Part shown: positions 1 through 14,455 of the stretch, in pieces | How the letters are laid out: each line of letters opens with the position of its first letter | Numbering within the stretch: position 1 is the first letter of the stretch | Assembly (NCBI GenBank): GCA_012295275.1 | Contig: CM022675.1 | Span: 3,442,291 to 3,506,290 of the forward strand | Length of the DNA stretch: 64,000 bases | From: Chrysomallon squamiferum | Lineage: Eukaryota; Mollusca; Gastropoda; Neomphalida; Peltospiridae | Reading direction: 5' to 3' | Program-made: the position numbers and the translations under genes | Notes under the pieces: generated by a model | Seen by the model: the letters and a program-made list of their open reading frames with translations, nothing else | Told to the model about the DNA's origin: nothing | Databases searched by the model: none

Positions 1-338
1 ACTTTTTTCACTCTTTACATATGAAATACGCAAACTCACTAGCACGCAGAAACAAACAAACACATAGACAAATACACCCACAAAAACCACACTTGTTAAA
101 TATGTTTTCACTACTGCTTTGTGTTCATATATTTGTTTGTTTTATTTTATTTTATTATAATTTGTTTGTTTGTTTTTATTTATTATTATTATTATTATTA
201 TTTTATTATTATTATTATTTTGAGTTTGCTTTTAATAGCGATAGATGATGAACCACTTCTGGTGTGTGTGTGTGTGTATGTGTGTGTATGTGTGTGTATG
301 TGTGTATGTGTGTGTGTGTATGTGTGTGTGTATGTGTA

Positions 339-371
<33 letters not shown>

Positions 372-477
372 GTGTGTATGTGTGTGTTGATGTGTGTGTG
401 TATGTGTGTGTGTGTGTGTGTGATTATTAATTCTTTTTATATTTCTTTTGCTTCTTTCTTTCTTTCTTTATTTTAAG
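1..477. repeat. Intron of receptor A with TG/TATG and ATT microsatellites
   Basis: This stretch lies upstream of the first receptor A exon in the window. A run of ATT units at about 180-222 is followed by a long TG/TATG array at about 258-423. The region ends in a pyrimidine-rich tract and the AAG acceptor at 475-477. I see no coding exon here. By comparison with receptors D and E, the exon encoding the second half of the first CTLD should lie just left of the window. Confidence 0.8.
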
Positions 478-1722
478 GTCCAGGACAGTATTCTAATAAA
501 TCATGCTATCATGGTTTCATGACTGACAGCTGGTTTTTATCTAATTCAAGCTGTGTTTTATCAAAACCAAACACTGGAAACTCTCAGGCAATTAGAAAAC
601 AATTGTGGGGTGATGGAGTTCAGTACTGGATTGGACTAAAACGTGACAAACAACTAGTTTCGATTCACAGTTACTTCAGTGAGTTACATGTCACATCGAA
701 ATGTCTTTAAAATTTGTGTTTTTGGATTTTTTCTTTCCTTCATTTTTTTTAGTGTTGACGTTTTTTTAGTTTATTTTTATTGTTGTTTGTTTTTTGATTG
801 ATTGCTGTTGCTTGCTTTCTTTATTATTTTAGTAGTTGTTGTTAACTGCTTTGAATTGATTTTTTTTATTAAACGCACACATACACACATATATTCATGT
901 ATGTTTGTTTTTCTTTACATATTCATTTTACATGATTAAATTAAACATTTATTTTTATTTCAGATAATCAGACAGTTAACATAAGCGAAACACAAAATGG
1001 TTGTTTACTGTTACAAAAATTCCAAAACGGCAGCTTCTCATTTTCACTTAGTACCTGTAGTACCCATCATTCTGCTGTTTGTGTTAATAGTAAGTACTAT
1101 TTACTTATCTTTTATTTTATTTTGTATTATCACTTTTTCCCCAGTCAGCCGGTTATATATATATATATATAATTCTGAACACACAACATTCACTTTTATA
1201 TGTATATATGTAGGTACGTACGTGTGTATTTGTGTTTCTGTGTTTGTACGTATGTCTGTGTATGTATAAATAAAAGTGACTGTGTTGTGTGTTTATAAAA
1301 ATTAATAATAATAGTGACAAAAGAGTCTTAAAAATACTGGAAATTTATAAAAATGCTTTTCTTGTGGATGTTCAAATGTGTTTCTTCTTTTTCTTTTCTT
1401 TTTCTTTGTCAATTTGTTGTTGTTTTTTTTTGTTTTGTATTTTGTCTACCTTTGTGGGAATTTTTTTATTTACACATTCACAGTATTCCCTCTTAACTAA
1501 TTCATCGACATAAATATAACTGTATATTTTGTACGTATATTACAGATTCCAATTTTCGAATATCTAACCTTCCAAGCAGTGAAATATATACCGCAAATCC
1601 AGGTATTAATACTAATATATTTATAAAAATAGATGGATGGATGGATGGATGGATGAATATAGATAATGTTTTGTTCTTTGCTGTTGGGAATCTTACTTGA
1701 TATAAAAACTACACTAAGCTTT

Positions 1723-1761
<39 letters not shown>

Positions 1762-4018
1762 TTTTCATTCTGTTCTGAAACAAAATGTTCTGATGATAAA
1801 ATGGCCTTTTCGAATGATGACCTAAATATTTCGAACTAGAAAGATGTTACCTACTTTACCAGATAAAGATAAACTAAGAAAATGTACGTCATATTTCTTA
1901 AAACGTTGTTAAAACATTAGACTTTATCTCATTCAAATTTGTTAGTTCCAAGTTCATCTGAAACAACAACTTCAAGGGAAGACAAAACAGGTCACAAGTC
2001 GTCTGCATCAGAAAAGTCTGAAAGGGAGACAACTCCGTTCACTTACGTACCAGGTAAAATAATTACTTCCCTTGGTAAATATTTAATTAATAATTTCTTT
2101 AAATTAATAACTGATAATTATGATTAAGCTTACTAGCTTGCCTATTACTGCAACAGTTTATGTATTACTAATGGTAGTTATATTTTTTTTATTAACAATA
2201 ATGGTAGTAGTAGTAGTAGTAATTTCATCTTTTATTGTTGTAATAGTAATAATATTATTCTTGATTTCATTATGATTATTATTAATTATATTATTGCTAT
2301 TGATGTTGTTATTATTATCATTATTATTTTTGAATCACCATCATCATTATCATTATTGTTTTTTATCACATCATCATTGTTATCATTACTGTTATTATTA
2401 CCATTTTGACTATCATAACTACTACTACTACTATTACTATTACTATTTGTCATTGCTCTTATTGATAATATAGTTGCTTTTTTGGGGGGTTGTTTTTGTT
2501 ATTATGTTTTTTTTTAGTGTTGTTATTATTGTTGTTTTTGTTGTTCATGTTAAAATTATTATTGTTGTTAGTGTTAATATTGTTTTATTTTTATTGCTGG
2601 TGTTGTTGTTAATGTTCTTTTTGCTGCAGGTGCTGGTGTTACAAAATCTCAGATTGTTAATAAAAATGAAAAAGGTCAAACAGGTATCAATGTATATTGT
2701 TATTAATATTTATTTAATTTTTTTAATTTATTTGCATAAAAATATATAAGAAAATACTTTTTATTTATCGTTATTTTATATATAAATACAGGGCATATAA
2801 CAATAAAAATGCTGTAAAATTTAACTCTGCAACACTAACTTAAACCAGAACTGATTTAAAATAAATATATTTTTAATAAGGAAATAGATAATAGATATTT
2901 ATAGTTACTGAAATCAGGTTATCAAATTTATTTATTTATGTAGGTGTTGCTGTGGGTGTTTCTGTTACTCTAATTCTACTCGTGGTTGGAGCTGTTGTTG
3001 TGACAGTTTGGATGAAAAGGTAAACATAAAATATTTTCTATTTTGTACTTTTCAATTTTTTTTTTTTTCTTCAAATAAGCTCTGATCGTTTCTACATGAA
3101 ATACATTTTGTTTGTTTATCTGTTTGCTTCTCATTTTTTTCTATCTTTCTTTATTTTTGTTTTTGTTTTTTCTTTTCGTTTATTTATTTGTTTATAAGTT
3201 TATTTTTTGTTTATTTACCAATTTAGTTTGTTAGTTATATTTATTTGCTTACTATTTTTTTTTTTTTTTATATATATTTTTTTTTATTTTGTTTTGTTTC
3301 TATTTATTTATTATATTCTTGATACTTGATTATTAATTAATTAATTTTTTTTTTCTAACTTTTTTTTTATAGGTCACATAAATTTTGCTTCAATACTAAA
3401 CGAGAATGCAGCAATACTCGAAGAATCAGATCTGTGAATCAGCAAAACTTGTCAGATTACGATGAGATCAAACCAGGAACTGATTCAAATTATGAGTTTG
3501 AAACTCTAACAAACGTTACCATGGCAACTAAGCCAAAGTCCAGTGACTACGAACTGGCGACTGATGTGAATGCAGCAAATGTTCAAACAACCAACAACTA
3601 CAACAACATCAGTGATGATGACTACATCGTCCTAGATGAAAGCAATCCAGTTAAATCAAGTTCTGATGTCTACAGTCAGGTAAACAAGATGAAGAAGAAC
3701 AAAACATCTGGGCCACACATCGTTGACAATCAGAATAGCAACTACAACCACACCGACAGCAACGTTGAAGGCGATTATGATACAACTGAATCAAAACCAA
3801 AGTCCATGTCTGCTCATGACAAAACATACAACCACATCAGAGACGTCATGGAAGGTGATTACGATACAACGGCACCAAAGACGACATCTTCTCATGATGA
3901 GACGTACAACCACATCGCTGCTGTGACTGAAGACGACTACAACATCGCTGACATGGATCTGCAAAAAGCTGACTACACCAGTGATGATTACAGCCACCTT
4001 GGTTCTGTGAGAAGTTGA
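478..4018 (+). CDS. Receptor A: 3' part of a lectin-like, tyrosine-tailed type I membrane receptor (5' end outside window)
   Basis: Exons read at 478-678, 964-1089, 1546-1602, 1946-2053, 2630-2683, 2944-3019 and 3373-4018 (TGA stop), about 421 codons. The first two exons make a second CTLD: Cys in NKSCYH, Cys in NSSCVL, the WIGL motif in QYWIGLKRD, then Cys in NGCLLL, STCST and AVCVN. No EPN or QPD calcium/sugar motif is visible, so it is lectin-like rather than an evident sugar binder. Three short phase-1 exons give a Ser/Thr-rich stalk, a 76-nt exon gives the membrane helix ending in VWMKR, and one 646-nt exon gives a tail with 14 tyrosines including SDYDEI, YNNI, YIVL, YSQV, two YNHI and YSHL. 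The tail is nearly identical to that of receptor D. Role as a phosphotyrosine-signalling surface receptor is inferred from layout. No break is seen in this part. Confidence 0.85.
1632..1763. repeat. TGGA and ATTT microsatellites in a receptor A intron
   Basis: Short tandem arrays of GATG/TGGA (about 1632-1656) and ATTT (about 1717-1763) lie between stalk exons of receptor A. No other content is visible. Confidence 0.8.
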
Positions 4019-6259
4019 TTATGTTCCCACAACACGTACTAACTACTCTTTCTTATTATTAACAAGATATGTACCCTCTCATAGAGAGGAAAACCAATCA
4101 CTTGGTACTGGCTGAAACAGGAAATATTTTACAATAATCATAAATATTAGTACACATGTCAACATCAGTGGTTGGAACTGGAATTAGTAAAATAAGTGAC
4201 AGTTTTAGCTGTGAAGAGTAGTTGTATACATTTGTGAATAATTAGTAGTTTGCAATTAATTAGTAAGCAAAATATTGTTTAATGATACAAGCTCTAGCTG
4301 TTAGTGCCACATATTTATGTAATGATATAGATAGACAGACAGACAGACAGACAGATAGAAAACAGATGAGTGGGTCTACATATGTATACAGATGTACATA
4401 GAATAAGATATAAATAAATCTGCATGCAGAAATGTGTGCAAATATGTATACATTCAAACATACATAAGTGTATGTATTTAGTTTGTCTGTATGTTTGTAT
4501 GTATGTATGCATGAGTATAAACTTCATCTATCTGTATATGTGTTTTTTTACAATCAATTTATAATTATAAGAGTTATCTGGTTTGCAGTAGAACATTTTA
4601 TATTGAAACCTCTCCTATCAATCAGTTTTTATCATGAAATAAAATTAACACAGTAAATTTAAAAAAATAAAATAAAATAAAATACCATTTTTTCTTGTAA
4701 AGTTTCTTTTTATTGAAACCCCAGAATAAAGCTACTGTATTTTCTGGGGGTTTTTTTTACAGAAACAAATAGATTTAAAATAAAATAATCACCTACATTA
4801 ATTGGCTAGTTATAATTGCATAAGAGTATTTGATTGGTTAGTTTACATAATTTATGTACAAAAACAAATCCTTTACAACTGCTTATCCTGGCATAGACTT
4901 GTCAATGACTATGACACTAAATTTAACACAATAAGTAACTTACTATACACAACCAATTTCTCTTGTTTTTAACGTTACAACATTAAACATTATTTCATAA
5001 TAATACAGTAAACTGGACTGACACAATTTTATACTGCAAAACATTCATCCATGACACAGCTAATATAAACCAAAAATTTCATTACAGAATTGCAGCAAGT
5101 TCATTCTTAACAATAAATTATCTATTTCCTAAAGTGTTTATAGATAAGAACTTAACATAAATAAATTAACTTACTAGATAAAAATGGGAGAAGTCAAATA
5201 CACTTACTTTTTTCTTTGTATTTTTTATTTTATTTTTTATTTTTTATTTTCTATATATTTTTAAATAATGTCTGCATTAAATTTGTTCTCTTTACTAACA
5301 AAGGAAGAGCTATGATTATAAACATCTCCCTAGAAAATGTTTATTATTTAAAAATGAAAATAAAACACGACTACACAAAAACACAAAAATTAATAAAGTC
5401 ATATTATTATCCTGCATATAGATAGACCTGGTGTATATAACTGGTATAAAATCATTCTTGTTTATAGCAAATGTTCCCTCACATTCTCATGTAAACATTA
5501 GTCAAGTTAACAAAATGATTTGAAAATATAAAACGTAGACAATATATCTCTGCTTTGTACATAAAGTCTCTAATGAATGTATATTTTATATACATTTTAT
5601 AATATAATTACAATATTATTAAACAGAAAGTTAATTAACAAAATTAATGAGTGCTTAGAACCAAAGTGGTCTAAAAATTAGAAAATGATTATCTAATGAT
5701 ATATTTTTGATAAGATGCAGAACTGTGCAGAGGTTCTAACTTTTGACAATCATTTTTAACTCGATCCAGTTTTGTGAGTATTATTTTACTTTTGTACACT
5801 TTGATAACTTCATCATCTAAAAATTTAATTTCTATGTTTAAGACAAAACTGATTCTATGCCCTTCTTTTTATATTGTTACATTACTAAAATGATTACGTA
5901 TTTTTATAAAACGAATAAAATATTTTTCAACAAATCCTGTGTTTTTGTTTTTTTTAATCATTTCTGAGTTTGCTTTTGTTGTATGCTTTTTTATAAAAAA
6001 TTCTTCGAATATTAATCTTGTTAAAAATTTTTGCGATGATATATTTGATATTAAACATACGAAAATAACAAAAGTTTATCTCATACTAAACTTTCTGAAA
6101 CTGCATAGCATAATTTATTTTATTTTATGACTGAAGAAATATATGAACTGTTTGAAGACATTAAAAATATTTGGTTATGTTAAAGCACCTTTTTAACACC
6201 ATTTTAAAATTAGCAAAAATTAAGAAATATTAATACCAATAATAATAATAATAATAATA

Positions 6260-6332
<73 letters not shown>

Positions 6333-8753
6333 GTATTGTTATAAATTTAAATATTTGAATATAAAAAATAAAACTGATAAAGGCATGCTGTATGGTGTTT
6401 AATTTGAAATATTTTCTCAATGAGTATTTTTCAAAACTATTTCACTGATCTGATGCACAAAAGTGATTTTTTTTGTTCCTAGTTAACACAATAAAATATT
6501 CATAAAAATAAAATTGTTTAATAAAAATACTCAAAAAAGAAGTAAATAAACAGCAGTAAAACACAATTCATTCTTCACAGAATAACACTTTAAAAATGTC
6601 TCATAAAATATTATTAAAAATACAAATTTGTCTGACATCGAGGTAAACACTTTTATTTTTACTTTTTTATTATTATTATTTTTTTTTTATAATCAAGTGT
6701 AAAGAGTATATCGTGCTTGTGAAAATTTGTATAATTTCAACTGTTTCTGTATACTTCCTCTATCTTTTCCAAAATTTGACATTATAAAACAATCATTTGT
6801 ATATTTGTTCTATTGTTTATAATGCAATAATAACTTAACAATAGTGAAGTAAAAAAAAAGTTCTTTGGGTCACGCCAAAGCTTTTGAGTTCATCGCATTA
6901 TTATAGTTCATAAACACTGAAATAGCTTGACAAATACAAACTGTGTGGTATGTGATGCTCTGTTTAAATTCTTCTGTCACAAACCTTGAACATCACAAAG
7001 TCAACATGAATAAAACTTTTAACATGTGTTAGTCTTTTTACATTCGAACACACCACACAACAAATTTATTTCAGTAATATTTGTGATTGTTTCTATTTGT
7101 ACGTCACAAACTTCAAGTTAACTTCATGATATCACAGTGTTTACACAAGTATATCTCAGTTTACTGATCACACAATCATGAATGGTAATATCTATGACAC
7201 TTTATATATATTTTACTGTTTTTTATACAAATTTAATTGTTTGTTATGAGACTAAAATCAAGTTTAACAAATATTTTTAAAATTCAAAAATCAGTTTGAG
7301 CTGAAAGAAATATTATTATACAAAATTTTTTTTCGGAAATAAATGAAAATAAATAGGTAACCTGTCTTTTTAAGTCAAGCATGTCTGTACCCACATACAC
7401 ACACGCACATAATCACAACTGAATTTCAAAAGCAGATGTAACTTTCTATGGAAATTCTACTTGTAAATAAAACAATTCTAACATCTGATATTTTCATTCT
7501 GTCATACAATTTAAATTTTGTTGTTTTTCTTCACTTTTGAAACACTTCAGTTTTCTTATCTTCACATATATTTATATACAGGTTTAGTAATTGCCAGTGT
7601 ATTGTTTGTAAGATATATATAGTTTTTAATTATATAAATCTCAGAATTTATTTATTTTAATTTTTATTTATTTATTTACTTATCTATTTATTTCAAGGAA
7701 ATTAAAATCAGGACTTGTAAATTTACAACGTTAAATGCCCAATCACACCCTTAAAATGCTATACTGATTGAGTCTCCATATTACGTTATCGTTTAAGTTA
7801 CTATGAAGACTGAGCCTCCGCTTGAAACTTATTTTGTGCTCCAGCATTTTTAATTAAAATTAACAAAAAGACTGAGCATTCGATAAAACAATGTGGATGT
7901 CCTGATAATGATTTAATTCCTGTGGGGTTCTTAATTTTTGTTTTCTTATAAACTTAAATGCATATTAAGAATGAAGACACTTATTATTAGTTCTCTCTGC
8001 TGTGTAACACGTTACATTATTTCACAAAATAACAGTGACAGTTTTAAAACCACTAAAATATATTTCAAAGAAATAAAACTCTAAACTAAATAGTAACAGA
8101 GATCACACACATATTAAAAATACATTTTATATAGCTGTAATTTGGGTGTTTCTTAGTAAATTTATTTAAAATGTATTTTTAAATGTAAGTCTGATCTCTG
8201 TTACTGTTTAGTTTACAGTTGCATTTCATATAAATATATTTTAGTGGTTTAAAAAAAGTCACTGTTATTTTGTTGTGTTTTAACTTGATTGTAGTTTGTG
8301 TTAATAGACAACGAAATTATTCAACGTGATTGTTTCTTTTTTTCCCCTTTTTTCTTCATACACACGCACGCACGCACACACATTTTGCTATTGAATAAAA
8401 AGTCTAAATTACTTTTTTACTTTATTGATTTTCATCTCTGCCTTGGATAATAAATAAATTACAACAGTAAAATAAAACTGCTATAAAATATTTGATTTCC
8501 GCCATTTTCCCATTTTCTGATTATAATACTGTAGCATAAACAGGATTGTGACCACGTTTCTATTTAAAACAAGTAAACGACTGCAGTGCACTGCTTTATG
8601 TTAAATTGATTAATCTGTGTTTTAGCAAATTGCTGAATAAGCTATTTAAATAATGTAAAAATTAAAATATTTGTGCAGATTATGCAGTACATGTGTAAAA
8701 GTTTCATTTTAACTAGTACATCGAGTATCTCACTCAGTGAAACTTTATTTGTT
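4019..8753. other. Receptor A 3' UTR and flank, left copy of a segmental duplication
   Basis: No intact gene is seen. The sequence matches 50186-54919 nearly end to end in the same orientation, beginning in the 3' UTR with a shared stretch around the GACA repeat at 4325-4356 (compare 50498-50523). A candidate polyadenylation signal AATAAA lies near 4638. The block also holds an AAT/ATT/ATTT array at about 6238-6335 and a foldback element at 8024-8273 annotated separately. Small open frames, for example near 5216-5425, recur in both copies but look like duplicated non-coding DNA. Confidence 0.7.
8024..8273. mobile_element. Foldback (MITE-like) inverted repeat
   Basis: Two arms of about 105-110 nt face each other. 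The left arm (8024 to about 8135) runs through AACAGTGAC, CCACTAAAATATATTT and GTAACAGAGATCA. The right arm (about 8165-8273) carries the reverse complements TGATCTCTGTTAC, AATATATTTTAGTGG and GTCACTGTTATTTTG. The spacer is about 30 nt and there is no open reading frame, as in non-autonomous foldback elements. An aligned copy sits at 54171-54418. A hairpin non-coding RNA is an alternative reading, but nothing specific supports it. Confidence 0.6.
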
Positions 8754-9742
8754 TTAGTCTTCAGCGTTTGAGCCCATTACGCTATAAACATGTTCTGGTT
8801 CACGTGGCACGTTCATGTACTCATTTTGAGAACTTTGAGCCGAGTTCAGTCATCTGCAACAAGAAAAAAACAAAACTGTCTGTCGTGTAGAAAACTAAAT
8901 ATGAAATTTTAATCAAAATTATATAAAAATAAATTAAAATAACATAAATTAAGCAAAATATTTCCTGGACATATGAAATAATCATAACGAAAGAAAACAT
9001 TATTACAAAAATATAAAAAGATATCTAAAACAATGTCATCAACCAAGAAAGGTAACTCTATTTGCCTTTTAATCTAAACAGCGATGACTGCGGACGTTAC
9101 TAAAACCGTAAAGACTGTTACAGAAACACGAACAGTGACATCTGCAAAAAAATGTAAATTTATAAAATACAAGAACAAAAATAAAATGAAGTAGTATTAC
9201 TAAATAAGAAACATTCGCTAAAATCCACGTTTCCAAAGAGAAGAAGTAGCACATTTTCTGTTCACTGACTATAATGACAAACACTCATCAAAAACAAGTT
9301 TGTTAATTTGTTCTATAGTTAATGAAATAAAGGACATTTATTTTAACTTTGACGTAATAACGTTAAATTTAATAATGATACATTATTCATAAAGTTACCT
9401 GAATTTGTCGATTCTGTTTTACTTAAAACCTTCTGTGTGCGTCTACTTGAACTTTGACCTATAAAAGGAAGCTATATCTAATTTATACCAACGAAAAATA
9501 TTCTTATACTCTGAACACAAATGACAATTCAACAACAATAGGAAAACAACACTAAACAAATAAATAAATAAACAAATAATAAATAGCAAAATACGTAATT
9601 CAGTTTAAAAACTAATTATGATTAATTAATTAATCAATAATGATATTATCATCCCTTTATCCCTACCACAAATTTTGTCACACAGATGTTCATGTTATTT
9701 ACATTCTACCTGAATTAACTGTTGTTTCGGAGGTGATCAGAA
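8754..9742 (-). pseudogene. Decayed antisense receptor relic, 3' exons (copy 1)
   Basis: Four exon-like blocks are readable on the minus strand: stalk 9742-9710 (33 nt, VLITSETTVNSG-like), stalk 9458-9399 (60 nt, Ser/Thr-rich, QSSSRRTQK), transmembrane 9141-9066 (76 nt) and tail 8853-8754 (100 nt, stop TAA). The transmembrane block has exactly the length and phase of the 76-nt transmembrane exon of receptors A, B and D and reads VTVRVSVTVFTVLVTSAV, but the Trp codon of the VWMKR end is a TAG stop and its donor is GC. The tail has an in-frame TGA near its start, then a short frame with NEYMNVPRE and HVYSVMGSN. Two in-frame stops argue for a dead gene. No ectodomain exons were found upstream of it. 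Confidence 0.65.
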
Positions 9743-10857
9743 CTTGAGTTTATGAAGAATCCAGAAAACATGTAAAACAAAAGACTTGAAGATTAACAAG
9801 AGAAAAACTGGTTTAACTCTCTGTCAATTTATTTATAGTAATATTAATTAATGTTTTTGTTGTTTAACAAGGAAAACATAAATTTATTTACGATTATTTT
9901 GTCCAAAAAAATTAAAAAGAATTTTGCTTTGATCAACCCTGCATATGCCTATCCTGTCTGGTGACGTAAATATAAAATGTGAAAGAGTTGCCTATGTTCT
10001 GGAGAACTAACACATGGAGGTTAATATTTAAGAAAACTGAATTTTACCTCGTCTCGTTTTTATTTATTTTCTTCAGAAAAGGAATTTGGCATTTTGCATT
10101 GCACATTTGTTCATTTTAAATCCTATTTAATCATAATAATAGATGACAAGAGACAGACATAAACGCAGAAACACGGAAAATCTTTATTTCATGATTATAT
10201 ATATATTTACCTTCTTCGATTTGATGTATTTTGTGTAACTACAAATGACATGTACGCTCTTTGTCTTTAAATTTAAACGTTTGAAAGAAGAAAGTCGTTT
10301 AACATTAAACGCTTCTCGATTCGTTAGGGTAAATAAACAGGGCGGACTCTTTCTAAACAAGATTTTGTTTTGTGTGTAAATAATCAAATGTGCTATCATT
10401 TCAGAATTCAACAAATTCTTTTTTTTTTTACCTTTGTGATTCGATGCTTCGAAGTTGCTTGTAGAAAATACATCTTAATATATTACTTCCTGTTTACGAC
10501 CGGCAAAATCAAACTTCTAAGGTTTGTTTAATTTTTAATTTTTAGCTTTTGTCACCTTTGACAGGTCATCACAGATGACTGGATAATTGTTTTCATTATT
10601 ATTATTATTATTAGTAGTATTAGCATTATTATTATTATTTAATATTTATCGAATGTTAGATTCTTTTAAAATGTGCTCGTCGAATCCTCGCATTACTTCA
10701 CTGTGCAAGAGCGAAACAAATAATAATAAAATAAAACAAAAATAAATAATAATTCAGTACTAATAAATTTGTATACATTTAGAATGATGTAAGTAGCTGA
10801 CAATTAATTATCATTATTATAACTATACATAATATTGTATAATTACAATCCTGAAAC

Positions 10858-10930
<73 letters not shown>

Positions 10931-11440
10931 TAATATTTAGCGAATGTTAGATTCTTTTAAAATGTGCTCGTCGAATCCTCGCATTACTTCACTGTGCAGC
11001 GTGTGCAAGAGCGAGAAAAATAATAATAAAATAGCATAAAATACAATAATAATAAATATCTATACTTTTGGAATGATGTTATTAGCTGACTGTTAATTAT
11101 CATTATAATTATATTGTATAATTACAATCCTGAAACTTTTATTATTATTATTATTGACAAAACATTCAGTACATATTATTTGATTATGGTCTTTAATGTT
11201 TGTTGATAACTTGAATTACTAATTATTTCTTTCTACAAATTGGTGTCAAAGTGTGTGTGAATAAAAAAAAAAAAAAAAATGACAGTTACAACTTAAGAAA
11301 AAATAAAAAATAAATACAGTTTATGAAATTCCATTGCATATTATTCATTCTTATTGTTTGAATTTAAGATAACGTTTAATTTCTTAATTAATAATACACA
11401 TTAGTAATGGAAAACTAAATCTCTGTATTTTCCTTTCAGG
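9743..11440. other. Upstream region of SELENOO fragment 1, with tandem duplication and ATT arrays
   Basis: No coding exon is seen. The block at about 10450-10521, with an ACTTCCTG-like motif and a TCTAAG|GTTTGT donor-like end, is conserved upstream of all three SELENOO copies and may be a promoter plus noncoding first exon. The segment starting TAATATTTATCGAATG is present twice in tandem (about 10640-10930 and 10931-11160), separated by a long ATT array at 10859-10930; the other duplicate (56766-57030) has one copy. The segment 10048-10225 is inverted relative to 55940-56130. Confidence 0.6.
10450..10521 (+). promoter_or_regulatory. Candidate SELENOO promoter / noncoding first exon (copy 1)
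   Basis: A relatively GC-richer conserved block with GATTCGATGCTTCGAAG, ACTTCCTGTTTA and ACCGGCAAAATC ends at a donor-like TAAG|GTTTG. Counterparts end at 56668 (+) and at 30464 on the minus strand upstream of the full gene. Each SELENOO copy has a pyrimidine tract and TTTCAG immediately before its first ATG region, which fits splicing from an upstream noncoding exon. This is inferred from conservation only. Confidence 0.4.
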
Positions 11441-13367
<1,927 letters not shown>

Positions 13368-13838
13368 ATGGCTGATCTATGGGGTACAAGTCGTCTGCTT
13401 CTTACAACTTTTGGCCTGATTTTCTCTCAACTGTTCTCTGCATCAGGTAAAATATTTATCTTTTGTTATTGTATGTAATTAAATAGCTTTTATAAAGTCA
13501 TCAAATTTATTTATAGATGAAATAAATAAAATTATGATATATGCATCCATACATACATACATACACCATTATTTGAATTCAAAACCTTTTTTAGCTTACT
13601 AAATAATATCAATGAAAGAAAGAAATTATAATGTTTGTTTTATAAGTAAATATATTCTGTTTTATTACAGCTACTCTGCGTATATTAAATGAAGTCACAT
13701 GGGATACAGCATTTTATAAATGTCATCAACATGGAGAACAACTGTACAGTACGTCAGATATTACATCACTGAGTGATGTCACAGCTGGATCTTACTGGAT
13801 TGGAGCTAAAGTTCAGTACAGTTCATGGATGTGGACAG
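13368..13838 (+). CDS. Receptor C: 5' fragment (signal peptide and half CTLD), cut by assembly gap
   Basis: Exon 1 (13368-13446) starts in the conserved context AGCAGGGTGTCATGGCTGA and encodes a signal peptide (MADLWGTSRLLLTTFGLIF then SQLFSASG). Exon 2 (13671-13838, 168 nt) encodes the N-terminal half of a CTLD with WDTAFYKCHQHGEQLY and SYWIGAKVQYSSWMWT. Both match receptor E at about 95 percent by eye. The following intron aligns with receptor E up to the run of N at 14256. After the gap the sequence is unrelated RPL23 flank, so exons 3 onward are either missing from the genome or lost in the gap. Confidence 0.8.
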
Positions 13839-14255
13839 GTGAAGTAAATTATTATTTTGTTATATTTTGCATTTACAATCTCAAAAGTTAAAGGAATAAG
13901 CAGACCAAAAGTTATAACTATTACGAATATTCAGTTGTATTAAATTTATATTACTTTTTAATATGTACATGATAATTTGTACATTTATTAAATAAACTTG
14001 TTAATACAGTTTAACAACAAGAAGTTGTTACTGTTACATAAAGTATAAAATACAAAACTATAATAATAACTAAAATAGACGTTATTAGGCTTTAGCACCA
14101 GTATATCTCTCTCAGTGCTATAAATAGGCATCTAGTATAGGCATCAGGTATCTCTAATGAACAAAGCTAATTAACATATTTATATTTGCTACAATTCTTT
14201 TCCTTTTAACCTGATATCTCTTATTTGTTTATATCTTTTTATACTCTCTCATTTT

Positions 14256-14455
14256 NNNNNNNNNNNNNNNNNNNNNNNNNNNNNNNNNNNNNNNNNNNNN
14301 NNNNNNNNNNNNNNNNNNNNNNNNNNNNNNNNNNNNNNNNNNNNNNNNNNNNNNNNNNNNNNNNNNNNNNNNNNNNNNNNNNNNNNNNNNNNNNNNNNNN
14401 NNNNNNNNNNNNNNNNNNNNNNNNNNNNNNNNNNNNNNNNNNNNNNNNNNNNNNN
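14256..14455. other. Assembly gap, 200 N
   Basis: Exactly 200 undetermined bases, which looks like a placeholder. In the matching duplicate, the sequence just past this point enters a pure ATT array of about 128 bp (60233-60360), a likely cause of the break. The true gap length and the linkage of RPL23 to the receptor fragment are therefore uncertain. Confidence 0.95.

Noticed and set aside
245-476. Long Cys/Val and Val/Tyr open frames around 121-476.
   Set aside because: Translations of the TG/TATG microsatellite; no coding meaning.
3723-3997. Overlapping open frames on both strands within the receptor tail exon, conserved in A, B and D (about 3723-3926 plus strand and 3791-3997 minus strand; likewise 49890-50164 and 32058-32335).
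   Set aside because: They are out-of-frame shadows of a low-complexity, repeat-like coding exon. Conservation follows from the conserved sense frame and recent duplication; no independent start context or splice signal is seen.
5216-5425. Open frame conserved at 51350-51571 (contains NNVCIKFVLFTNKGRAMI).
   Set aside because: The match is explained by the segmental duplication. The start is in a T-rich tract, the frame has no recognisable domain, and the copies diverge with indels like the surrounding non-coding DNA.
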